Below, one piece after another: positions 8,925 through 17,288 of a stretch of 64,000 nt of DNA (positions are counted from its first letter, which is position 1; each line of letters begins with the position of its first letter). The notes beneath the pieces were generated by a model, which ran no database searches, was not told the DNA's origin, and saw only the letters and a list, made by a program, of their open reading frames with translations. A program made the translations under genes and the position numbers. The stretch comes from Bacteroidales bacterium (lineage in GTDB: Bacteria; Bacteroidota; Bacteroidia; Bacteroidales; JAAYJT01), in contig JAAYJT010000007.1 in assembly GCA_012522795.1 (NCBI GenBank), positions 1 to 64,000 of the forward strand, given 5' to 3'.

Positions 8925-9644
8925 ATGGATTGTTTTTATGAACCTCAGTTTGATTCAGCCGATATTACGGGTTTGAACATTCCTCTGAGCAGTGATGAAT
9001 CATGGCATTGTGCCAAAGTATTGAGGATGCGCGAAGGCGAAACAATACGTATTACAAATGGTAAAGGGTGGCTTTACAAAGCAGTATTAAAGGTTGTAGA
9101 TCCAAAAAGTTGCGAGGTTCAGATAACGGAATCATTAAAGCTGAAACCCCGAAACTATAGCATTCATATTGCTGTAGCCCCTGTTAAAAATATGGTCCGT
9201 TTTGAATGGTTTCTTGAGAAAGCAACTGAGCTTGGAATTGATCAGATTACTCCGTTGATTTGCAAACGTTCAGAGAAAATATCGGTTCGAACCGACAGGC
9301 TTAATAAGATAATGGTTGCAGCTATGAAACAAAGCCTTGGTGTAACCATGCCGGTTATTGATCAACCCCAGAAATTCAATGATTTCATTAAGCAAGAAAC
9401 ATCTGCGCTCAGATATATTGCATGGATGGATACTGAAAACAAAAATTTACTCAGCCAGGTATGTCCTTCGGGTAATGATATAATTGTTTTAATAGGTCCT
9501 GAAGGTGATTTTAGTGAAACCGAAGTAATGAATGCAAAAAACGCAGGCTATATTCCAATAAGTCTTGGAAATAATCGTTTAAGAACTGAAACTGCTGCTC
9601 TGGCAGCAACTATGGCTATTCATTTTGCAAATAAAGCTATATAA
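8925..9644 (+). CDS. rsmE: 16S rRNA (uracil-1498-N3)-methyltransferase
   Basis: A SPOUT-class methyltransferase that modifies U1498 of 16S rRNA using SAM. From the ATG at 8925 the product is 239 residues with an N-terminal PUA-like domain (WHCAKVLRMREGE), the linker AVAPVKNMVRFEWFLEKATELG, and the C-terminal trefoil-knot motifs GPEGDFSETEV and LGNNRLRTETAA. A TTG four codons upstream is a less likely start. It is probably transcribed alone. Confidence 0.95.
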   Translation: MDCFYEPQFDSADITGLNIPLSSDESWHCAKVLRMREGETIRITNGKGWLYKAVLKVVDPKSCEVQITESLKLKPRNYSIHIAVAPVKNMVRFEWFLEKATELGIDQITPLICKRSEKISVRTDRLNKIMVAAMKQSLGVTMPVIDQPQKFNDFIKQETSALRYIAWMDTENKNLLSQVCPSGNDIIVLIGPEGDFSETEVMNAKNAGYIPISLGNNRLRTETAALAATMAIHFANKAI

Positions 9645-9739
9645 TTGCCAGAATTGTTTTTTGAAATATTTTAATGTAAATCCATTACCGGTAATTGTTT
9701 GTTTATTTGTAGAAATGGTTCGTGATAAAACCTAATAGT

Positions 9740-10396
9740 ATGAAAAAGAATATATTAACCCTTGTTTTAATAGTTTGTTCCTTGTTAGTACTTAATGCTC
9801 AGGCGCCTGTACGCATTGCTCTGTTAAAATACGGCGGTGGTGGCGATTGGTATGCTGATCCTACGGCATTGCCCAATCTGATAGCATTTTGCAACCAACA
9901 GCTCGGTACTAATATACATCCGGTTCACGATGTGGTGGAAACTGGAAGCTCTGATATTTTTAATTATCCTTTTGTTCATATGACCGGTCATGGTAATGTG
10001 GAGTTTAGTTTACAGGAAGCACAAAATATGCGTAACTATTTGATTTCCGGAGGGTTTTTGCATATTGACGATAATTATGGAATGGATCCTTATGTTAGAC
10101 CACAAATGAAGAAAGTTTTTCCTGAGTTCGATTTTATTGAATTGCCTTCAAACCATGCAATTTATAATCAGAAATTTAAATTTCCTCAGGGATTACCTAA
10201 AATTCATGAACACGATGGAAAGCCACCTCAGGGTTTTGGGTTATTTTGGGAAGGGCGGCTTGTTTGTTATTATACTTACGAAACCGATATAAGTGATGGC
10301 TGGGAAGATCAGGAGGTTCACAACAACTCACCGGAAACCCGGCTGAAAGCCTTAAAAATGGGAGCTAATATTATTGAGTATGTATTTACAAAGTAA
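9740..10396 (+). CDS. DUF4159 exported protein
   Basis: The 218-residue protein starts with a signal peptide (MKKNILTLVLIVCSLLVLNA) and contains the DUF4159 pattern: ALLKYGGGGDWYADP near the start, FVHMTGHGNVEF, a SGGFLHIDDNYG segment and late ETRLKALKMGANIIEY. DUF4159 proteins have a class I glutamine amidotransferase-like fold and often accompany MoxR/DUF58 membrane clusters. No such cluster is next to it here. A GTG six codons upstream is rejected because it would extend the signal peptide. Function is unknown. Confidence 0.85.
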   Translation: MKKNILTLVLIVCSLLVLNAQAPVRIALLKYGGGGDWYADPTALPNLIAFCNQQLGTNIHPVHDVVETGSSDIFNYPFVHMTGHGNVEFSLQEAQNMRNYLISGGFLHIDDNYGMDPYVRPQMKKVFPEFDFIELPSNHAIYNQKFKFPQGLPKIHEHDGKPPQGFGLFWEGRLVCYYTYETDISDGWEDQEVHNNSPETRLKALKMGANIIEYVFTK

Positions 10397-10477
10397 ATGC
10401 TGGCAGGTGTTTAGCAAATATCAATTAAGCTTCCAGACAATGGACTTTATAACCTATCAGAGAGTATTTTTAACAAA

Positions 10478-11260
10478 CTAAAAATCTTTCTTCGCTGATC
10501 TCCATTTTAGAATAAACACTGGAGTAATAGTCCATAGAGCTAATATGAGCATAGCTATGGTACTTCCCAGATAATTGCCGAAAAACATTTTAAAAAGTGC
10601 TCCGGTATATCCAAGCATAGCTGAAATATCAAGTTTTAGCAACATCATTATCCTTGATAAATCAATGGGATTGAAAATACTGAATATAAGCGAAAATTTT
10701 TCCAGAGGGTATTCGTGAAGCATTACCAGAGCTATCATAAAGATCCCATCATAAATCACAGCCATAAACAACCATGCAAGTATTGCGAATCCAAAACCTT
10801 TTATCCTGTTTTCGTTATGTAAGGCAATATTATATGAAATACCAGAAAATATAAAGCTCAGGAATGTCCCTAAAATCAGAAGTTGTCCAAAGTGCCATAT
10901 ATCAGCTGATTGAAAAATTCCGTAGATGACAAAAGGTATTCCCAGCCCGATTACCAGGCTTAATGATAGCGAAATTGCTACACCAAAATATTGCCCTAAA
11001 AAGATAGAGCTTCGCTTTAACGGAAGTGCAAGCAGAAGCTCAGTAAATTCTTTGGAACTGTAGTAATACATGATTCCAAAAACGGTTCCTATGAGAGGTA
11101 CTAACAAAATAATAATATTCATAAGGGTAAGTATTGCTTTTGATAAGCTTGTACTTACAAATAACAATACTAACCCCAAAGCCAGATAAAACAACAGGTA
11201 AACATAATTCCACCTGCTTCGCATTAAATCGTAAAAGCTGTATTTGAATATTTTAAACAT
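10478..11260 (-). CDS. nosY: ABC transporter permease of nitrous oxide reductase maturation
   Basis: A 260-residue membrane protein with six hydrophobic helices, last gene of the nos operon. With the adjacent ATPase it forms the NosFY exporter, which with NosD supplies sulfur and remodels the CuZ site of NosZ. Its start overlaps the end of nosF by eight bases, indicating translational coupling. Assignment rests on position plus the ABC-2 permease pattern (KEFTELLLALPLKRSSIFLGQ), since sequence conservation of NosY is low. Confidence 0.88.
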   Translation of the reverse strand: MFKIFKYSFYDLMRSRWNYVYLLFYLALGLVLLFVSTSLSKAILTLMNIIILLVPLIGTVFGIMYYYSSKEFTELLLALPLKRSSIFLGQYFGVAISLSLSLVIGLGIPFVIYGIFQSADIWHFGQLLILGTFLSFIFSGISYNIALHNENRIKGFGFAILAWLFMAVIYDGIFMIALVMLHEYPLEKFSLIFSIFNPIDLSRIMMLLKLDISAMLGYTGALFKMFFGNYLGSTIAMLILALWTITPVFILKWRSAKKDF

Positions 11261-11963
11261 TCTGTTCAGTTAAAAGATTAGCAATAGCATGAATAAAATC
11301 AGGTTTTTGGGTCTTTTCTTTTAAAAATTCTGCAGTACCTCTGAAATACACATTACCTTCCAAAAGAAATATTATATCGTCAGATATTTCTTCTACAAAA
11401 CTCATAATATGTGAAGTAAGCACAATGATCTTGCCTTTGCTTTTTTCTTCCTCTATCATTTCCTTGAGTATGATAAGTGCTGCAGGATCAAGTCCGGTGG
11501 TGGGCTCATCAAGAAAAATATACGGACTGTCGAATAAAAAGGTAAGGGTTAAGTTTACTTTTTGTTTGGTGCCTCCTGATAAATTGCCGAGTTTCTTACT
11601 CAGATAAGGTTCTAATTTGAGTCTGTTTATTAACGGAGTTTCATCCAGATCAGGTTTCCTTCTTAAGTCTTTGATCATTCGTATTAGTTCCTTCACGGTT
11701 AAGTTACCGGGGAAATTTGCAATTTGTGGCAGATAATCAATATCCTGCCTATACTTCCAGTTTTTCTTAATAGACTCATCCCTGAGAAGTATTTCACCCG
11801 ACGTAGGCAGCACCATTCCAAGGATACATTTCATTAAAGTGGTTTTACCGGAACCATTAGGACCCAGAATGGCATAGACTCCTTTACCTTCAATAACCAG
11901 GTCAATGCCTTTCAATACTTCCAGTTTGCCAAAGTTCTTATATAAACGCTTAATTTCTATCAT
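11253..11963 (-). CDS. nosF: ABC transporter ATP-binding protein of nitrous oxide reductase maturation
   Basis: A 236-residue ABC ATPase with Walker A GPNGSGKTT (residues 34-42), the signature LSGGTKQKV, Walker B YIFLDEPTTGLD and the switch histidine in LTSHIMS. It energises the NosFY complex. It overlaps nosD upstream by 14 bases and nosY downstream by 8. All catalytic motifs are intact. Confidence 0.92.
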   Translation of the reverse strand: MIEIKRLYKNFGKLEVLKGIDLVIEGKGVYAILGPNGSGKTTLMKCILGMVLPTSGEILLRDESIKKNWKYRQDIDYLPQIANFPGNLTVKELIRMIKDLRRKPDLDETPLINRLKLEPYLSKKLGNLSGGTKQKVNLTLTFLFDSPYIFLDEPTTGLDPAALIILKEMIEEEKSKGKIIVLTSHIMSFVEEISDDIIFLLEGNVYFRGTAEFLKEKTQKPDFIHAIANLLTEQNV

Positions 11964-13206
11964 GTGTAATCATTCTCATTCTTGGTGTTTCGTCCTGAAG
12001 AATATTCGGAGTGATTGTCGGAGAAACTTTCTCGGCGAATTCTACCAGGTCAACAAATATACTTCTTAATAATATGATTGCTTCGGGTGAGCGGTTTACC
12101 AGATTTGAAAACAATTTTACGGGTTTATACGGAATATCCCCAATATCATCCTTATCCAGATCATAGCCATTATAATCGCTCCAGTAATTTCCGTTGAAAA
12201 CGTTTTTGTTTAATGGTCCAGTATAAGCAATATCAAATGAGTTGCTGATGAAATTATTGTTCGTAAAATTGTTTTCATAATTGGCTCCCCGTGAATATAT
12301 AGCCCATCCGTTACTTTCAAAATCATTGTATTCATATAAAATTCTTGAACATCCTTCAACGAAGATACCTGCTGTGTTTCTTAAAAAAACATTATTTATT
12401 ATTTTAGCATCATACACTTCCTTTAGAAGCATTCCGTAAACAGCAGAGCCCCAGTTATCCATGAAATAATTATCTGATGCTTCCATATCTTTTGAGAACA
12501 TTATGGCAATGCCGGCACCATTGTTTTCATATCTGTCGTTCCTGACAATGTCGTTGTTTGAGAACATAAAATGCAGGCCATATCTGACATTGTTCTTGCT
12601 GACATTGTTACCTATTGTGCAGTTATTTGAAAATTCCAGATAAATTCCGTCCCTAACCTGGTAAATAGTGTTATTAAATATCTCAATATAATGAGCATAC
12701 CATAAGTGAATACCATTACCGGCATAAAACTCGCTTACAGCATTTCCATATATCTGATTATTATACACCTTTCCATAGCTCGACTTTTCCAGATAGATGC
12801 CAAAAAAAGGCTGACGGATTATAAGATTTTTTATTGTAAAATATCGGCTACCTCTAACGCGTACAGCAGCATAATCGCGCAGATTACTGGTTCCAACATT
12901 GTGAAATTCAAGCCCGTCTAATGTAACGCTGTCACTTCTTATTACAATGATCTCACTTAACATTTGTCCATCAAGGATGGCACCGGGCTCACCTATTATA
13001 ATAAGAGGCTTGTCAACAAATATCTCAATTTCCTGATAAAGCCCTTTTTTTACAATAATAACATCCCCTCTTTCAGCCAGTTCTACAGCCTTTTTTACAG
13101 TATTTATTTCACAATTCTTACAAACCTCAATGGTTTTAGCAGAAATGGCTGTTGAAAGACATAATGCAATTATAAAAAGCCCGACTTTAATCAGTAGGTT
13201 CTTCAT
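11950..13206 (-). CDS. nosD: Periplasmic nitrous oxide reductase maturation protein
   Basis: A 418-residue protein with a signal peptide and a right-handed beta-helix made of CASH/parallel beta-helix repeats (recurring N-N-T-I, GI-L and NN-F patterns across residues 70-340). NosD binds copper and works with NosFY and NosL to load copper and sulfide into the CuZ site of NosZ. It overlaps the NosL fusion upstream by 20 bases and nosF downstream by 14, so the operon is tightly packed. Confidence 0.93.
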   Translation of the reverse strand: MKNLLIKVGLFIIALCLSTAISAKTIEVCKNCEINTVKKAVELAERGDVIIVKKGLYQEIEIFVDKPLIIIGEPGAILDGQMLSEIIVIRSDSVTLDGLEFHNVGTSNLRDYAAVRVRGSRYFTIKNLIIRQPFFGIYLEKSSYGKVYNNQIYGNAVSEFYAGNGIHLWYAHYIEIFNNTIYQVRDGIYLEFSNNCTIGNNVSKNNVRYGLHFMFSNNDIVRNDRYENNGAGIAIMFSKDMEASDNYFMDNWGSAVYGMLLKEVYDAKIINNVFLRNTAGIFVEGCSRILYEYNDFESNGWAIYSRGANYENNFTNNNFISNSFDIAYTGPLNKNVFNGNYWSDYNGYDLDKDDIGDIPYKPVKLFSNLVNRSPEAIILLRSIFVDLVEFAEKVSPTITPNILQDETPRMRMITHDRN

Positions 13207-14296
13207 TTGTTTGATCAGATTCAGCTTCGTGGGAAGTTTTTAATGGTTTATCAAGCTGATGTTTTACTTCTTCCCATGTAAAAAGTTCACCACCGTGTTC
13301 TTCAAGAAGTTTTTCTGCTTCCTCTCTGGTTTTCAATGTTGACAGAAAAGCACCCATAGGGCTGGGAATATTTTCTGAAATTATAAATGTGGCTTTAGTA
13401 GCATCAATTAATACTCCTGCATCAAGGTAGTTAGCAGAAAGTATATGTAGCATATCTTCCTCTTTAACTTCTCTTTCCATGAACCTTATCATGCACTCAG
13501 TAGCATCGAATTTATAATTTTTTCCTTTTTTACTGACCAGTTGGGCTGCATGGGTTCTTGATATTATTTTCATTCTGCATGCATCACATTCATCCTCTCC
13601 ATATCGCATAGGCTCAATTTTGGGAGCGCATGAGAATAATAATGAAGAACCTAAAAATATTGGTATCATATATACCAATGTAGCTTTAGCCCGTTTAGTT
13701 GCCTTTATGCCAACAAGATAGGCTAAAAATACTAATAAGAATCCTGTACCCATAATATAACCTCCTGTACTTGGTAACGAATAGACGTCAAAATTAAGCA
13801 TTTTTTGATAACCAATCAATGGTGGCTTATAAGTCATTGCTTTGCCGGATTCGTCCATTAATTTAATACTTGCACTGGGATCCAGGTCGCTTCCGTATTC
13901 TACAAGCCATTGATTGAAGTCGTAAACACCAAGTATTCCAAGAATTCCCATTATTATTAGCCAGATCAGAAAAACTGATGGCTTAACTTTTTTCATCATT
14001 CCCAGAATTCCTATGAGTATTCCTATTGCTGCCATAATTCCAACTACAAGAGGAAATACCCTGAACTCCCACATATCTTCGGCTTTAGGCAAATGCTTCA
14101 TCCCTATGTAGTGATTAAGCATATTAATATTTGAAATATCATTTTTAGATACCCCTTTTAAACCATCAATATAAATATACATTCCCAGTCCTTCGGGGTA
14201 CTGTGGAGCAATCAGACGAATGTTCCATAAAGGTAAAAAGAACAGCCCCAGAAATAGGGCAGCTCCAACAATCATTAGTAAACCAGCATTTCTCAT
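13187..14296 (-). CDS. nosL: Membrane protein fused to NosL copper chaperone
   Basis: One 369-residue frame joins two modules. Residues 1-205 hold four hydrophobic helices and resemble the separate membrane protein that follows nosZ in clade II operons (possibly NosB-like; inference). Residues 210-369 are NosL-like, with DECDACRMKI and the downstream FDATECMIRFM. NosL delivers Cu(I) to NosZ. The junction contains a complete lipoprotein signal, starting at an internal ATG (base 13669) and ending SSLLFSC. Separate translation of a lipoprotein NosL is therefore possible. It overlaps nosD by 20 bases. Confidence 0.85.
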   Translation of the reverse strand: MRNAGLLMIVGAALFLGLFFLPLWNIRLIAPQYPEGLGMYIYIDGLKGVSKNDISNINMLNHYIGMKHLPKAEDMWEFRVFPLVVGIMAAIGILIGILGMMKKVKPSVFLIWLIIMGILGILGVYDFNQWLVEYGSDLDPSASIKLMDESGKAMTYKPPLIGYQKMLNFDVYSLPSTGGYIMGTGFLLVFLAYLVGIKATKRAKATLVYMIPIFLGSSLLFSCAPKIEPMRYGEDECDACRMKIISRTHAAQLVSKKGKNYKFDATECMIRFMEREVKEEDMLHILSANYLDAGVLIDATKATFIISENIPSPMGAFLSTLKTREEAEKLLEEHGGELFTWEEVKHQLDKPLKTSHEAESDQTNEEPTD

Positions 14297-14439
14297 ACTT
14301 TCTTTGAAAATTTTAGTTATTGAATAAGTTATATATCAAGGTGACGAAGCACGAAAAAATCATACCCCGTCACCTGTATTAGATAATTAGCAAGAAATTT
14401 ACCAGCAATCTGATTGTTAGAATGCTATAAAGTATCTTA

Positions 14440-16413
14440 TTATTCGTAATTTTCATGGTTCAATCCCCATGTCAGCTTTACATTGGAATTTGCCGGAGAT
14501 ACTCTCACATATCCCTGCATTTCCTGATGTAATGCTGAACAGAAATCGGTACAGTAGAAAGGATAAACTCCTTCAGCCTGAGGTTCCCAAACGAGAGTTT
14601 CAGTTTTTCCGGGAACTATAAGCATTTCAGAATTTCTTGCACCCATCATTGCGAAACCATGAGGTATGTCATAGTCTTGCTCAATATTTGTAACATGGAA
14701 ATAAACCTTATCACCCACTTTCACGCCTTCAATATTGTCAGGGTTGAAATGGCTTCTGATCATGGTCATATATACATGTACGTTATTGCCTTTACGCTCT
14801 ACACGTACGTTATCCGGTCCTTTAGCCACTCCTGGGTGTTTGTTTTCATCCAGATCATATATCTGCAAGGTTCTGTCTTTAACTTTATCAGCATGGATCA
14901 TACCGGCATAGTGCGGTTCACCTATCATCGGGAAGTCAAGTAGCAATTCCATCTTTTCGCCGGTAATATCAAATAACTGACCTGCCTGATTAAGCTCAGG
15001 TCCAACAGGCAGATATCTGTCTTTTGTAATCTTATTCATAACCAGCAGATATTTGCCATCTGGCTTTCTGCTGTTACCTCCGGGTATACATAAGTGACCG
15101 GGTGAATAGTATGCAGGTTGTCTGTCAATTATCTGACGTGTTTCAACTTTCCATTTTACAACTTCTGATGAAACAAAGAATGTGGTATATGCATGACCTT
15201 TATTGTCAAACTCAGTATGCAGAGGTCCAATACCAGGCTGCTCAACTATACCGGCAATGGTTTCTTCAAATTTCAGAATAGGAATTCCATAAGCTTCACC
15301 TTCATACAATTCTTTTTCAATGGCATTCATGATTTTTGAATATGAGTGAACTACCAGATTTGATGACAATTTTCCGTTACTGATAATATATTCACCTGTT
15401 GGGTCAACATCGCAGCCATGAGGCGATTTTGCTGAAGGGATCAGATATACAAGTCCGGGAAGATTTGATGCATCCAGTACGGTAACTTTATCCTTTATGG
15501 TATGAGTAGTGGTGTGAGTTTTTTCGTCATAAATATTATGAGCATATCTTGTTTTTTCTACCACGCCTTTGCCTTCTTTAATATATTCTTCGGCTTTTTT
15601 CCAGTTTACAGCAGCAACGAAATCTTTATCCTGCTGCGAAGCATTAACTTCAAGTAAGGTGAAGGCTTCTTCTGTGTTATATGTGGTAAAGAAGAACCAT
15701 CCGTGTGATTTGTCTCTTCCGGGATGTGATAAGTCATAGTTGAAGCCAGGCATACGGATCTGGAAAGCAATATCCATTTGTCCTGTCTTTTGATCAACAC
15801 TTAAGAAAGTCAAAGAAGCCTTGAAGTTTCCTTTATAGTCCTGAATTGGCATATCACGCTGTGGAATTGGAACTCCAAATCTTGTACCAGCCACTACATA
15901 TTCAGTGTTTTCTGTAATAAATGCTGAACTGTGGTTTCCGGCACTGTTAGGGATTTCAATAATTTCTGCAGTATTAAAGTCTCTTAGATCAACACGTGCA
16001 ATACGTGGGGTATTATTAGCATTTACAAATACCCAACGGCCGTCAAGTTCACCATTGGTTTGTGAAATGTCAGGGTGATGGAGGTCATCCCATGGTATGA
16101 ATCCATATGAAGTCTCAAGCATTGGCTTGCTTTCTTCAGTATATCCATATCCCGTTTGAGGATCCTGTGAGAATACAGGGATGATTTTTAACAATCTTGC
16201 TGATGGAAACCCATAAGCATAGAGTTGTCCGCTAAAGCCTCCTGAAAGAAAACCATAATATTCATCATATTCGCCCGGAGCTACATATACTTTCTCAGCA
16301 GCACCTTTTTTGCTGCCAGGTCCGGATTTTTCACCTGACATTCCGCCAGGACTGCAACTTGTGATAAGCACAAGAGCTGTAATAATGCTGGTTAGTTTAA
16401 TTAAATGTTTCAT
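14440..16413 (-). CDS. nosZ: Nitrous oxide reductase, clade II (Sec-dependent)
   Basis: It reduces N2O to N2 in the periplasm with CuZ and CuA copper centres. From the ATG at 16413 the protein is 657 residues and starts with a Sec-type lipoprotein signal (MKHLIKLTSIITALVLITSC), not a twin-arginine one, which marks clade II. CuZ histidines occur in DLHHPD, SHPGRDKSHG, SPHGCDVD, GPLHTEFD, SPGHLC and GEPHY. The CuA motif CTDFCSALHQEM is intact near the C-terminus. A longer frame reaches 16485 but would bury the signal. It lies between a cytochrome c gene and the NosL fusion. Confidence 0.97.
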   Translation of the reverse strand: MKHLIKLTSIITALVLITSCSPGGMSGEKSGPGSKKGAAEKVYVAPGEYDEYYGFLSGGFSGQLYAYGFPSARLLKIIPVFSQDPQTGYGYTEESKPMLETSYGFIPWDDLHHPDISQTNGELDGRWVFVNANNTPRIARVDLRDFNTAEIIEIPNSAGNHSSAFITENTEYVVAGTRFGVPIPQRDMPIQDYKGNFKASLTFLSVDQKTGQMDIAFQIRMPGFNYDLSHPGRDKSHGWFFFTTYNTEEAFTLLEVNASQQDKDFVAAVNWKKAEEYIKEGKGVVEKTRYAHNIYDEKTHTTTHTIKDKVTVLDASNLPGLVYLIPSAKSPHGCDVDPTGEYIISNGKLSSNLVVHSYSKIMNAIEKELYEGEAYGIPILKFEETIAGIVEQPGIGPLHTEFDNKGHAYTTFFVSSEVVKWKVETRQIIDRQPAYYSPGHLCIPGGNSRKPDGKYLLVMNKITKDRYLPVGPELNQAGQLFDITGEKMELLLDFPMIGEPHYAGMIHADKVKDRTLQIYDLDENKHPGVAKGPDNVRVERKGNNVHVYMTMIRSHFNPDNIEGVKVGDKVYFHVTNIEQDYDIPHGFAMMGARNSEMLIVPGKTETLVWEPQAEGVYPFYCTDFCSALHQEMQGYVRVSPANSNVKLTWGLNHENYE

Positions 16414-16453
16414 GTTTTGAAAAAAATTAGTGAATAAAAATATTAATTTGGTT

Positions 16454-16945
16454 TTATAAAGTTCTAAAGTATTCCAATATAGCACGTGCTTTCTCTTCTG
16501 TTACTCCCTGATTTGCCATTGGCGATCCGTTATATTCTATCAGGAGCTTTTTGGCAATGGGATCTTCTGCAACCATTTTTTCAGGATTTATGATCATATT
16601 CATTACCCATTCGGGAGATCGCCTTTCAAGTACACCTTTTGGCGCAGGTCCGATAAACTTCTGGGTTGGACGATGGCAGGCCAAACATAAAGCATTATAA
16701 ATTCCTTCTCCTTCTTTTGCCAAAGCCATGTCAATAGTTTCAGGAATTGTAACAGATTTTACCGGCCCTATTCCTTTGTTGTTCATGTCAACAGCAACCC
16801 CATCAACTTTATCATAAACAGGTTCTTGTTCTTCAGTTTTGGCAATTTTAGGAGCTTTGAACTTAGGTGGTTTGCCTTTTTCGCTATTACTGGCACAGCC
16901 AAACATGATGAAAGCAGCTAGCAGTAACAAAACAAACTTCTTCAT
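16454..16945 (-). CDS. Lipid-anchored monoheme cytochrome c, probable electron donor to NosZ
   Basis: A 163-residue lipoprotein (signal ending IMFGC, Cys17) with one heme-binding motif CLACH and an axial methionine in GSPMANQ. It is the first gene of the nos operon, 40 bases before nosZ. Clade II operons often carry such cytochromes, which pass electrons from the quinol/bc1 side to NosZ. That role is inferred from position. Confidence 0.88.
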   Translation of the reverse strand: MKKFVLLLLAAFIMFGCASNSEKGKPPKFKAPKIAKTEEQEPVYDKVDGVAVDMNNKGIGPVKSVTIPETIDMALAKEGEGIYNALCLACHRPTQKFIGPAPKGVLERRSPEWVMNMIINPEKMVAEDPIAKKLLIEYNGSPMANQGVTEEKARAILEYFRTL

Positions 16946-17288
16946 AACCTTGGTATTAATGATCTAATTCTTTACTGTGCTTTTTAAATGCAATAGTTTT
17001 GCATATTTATATTTGGTGTGCAAAATTAAAATTTCTTTGCAAACGTAATGCTATTTGATTGAAGAATATTTTTTTAGAAACAATCTTTACATTCATTATA
17101 TTTGATTTTGTATAGCTAAATTACTTTTTTACCATATTTTGTAAATACTCTTGTTGTTTTATTTTTAGCAATTGCATTATTGTTCTGATCTTCACAACCA
17201 ATATTACAATCTTTGTCAATTTGTCAGCCATAAATGGCATGGCACATGATTTGGTAAGCGTTAAAGCCAGAAATCAAATATCACCGAT
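16946..17288. other. Intergenic region between divergent nos operon and htpG
   Basis: There are 343 AT-rich bases with no gene. On the minus strand TAATTTTG (bases 17021-17028) fits a Bacteroidota -7 box for the nos operon, but no well-spaced -33 element is seen. TATATTTG near 17098 could serve the plus strand. No clear palindromic FNR/NnrR-type site was found by eye. Confidence 0.35.

Noticed and set aside
16414-16485. Longer NosZ start at 16485
   Set aside because: It would place 24 residues ahead of a perfect lipoprotein signal and overlap the cytochrome c gene.
16946-17288. FNR/NnrR-type operator ahead of the nos operon
   Set aside because: No palindrome of the TTGAT-N4-ATCAA kind with both halves could be found by eye.
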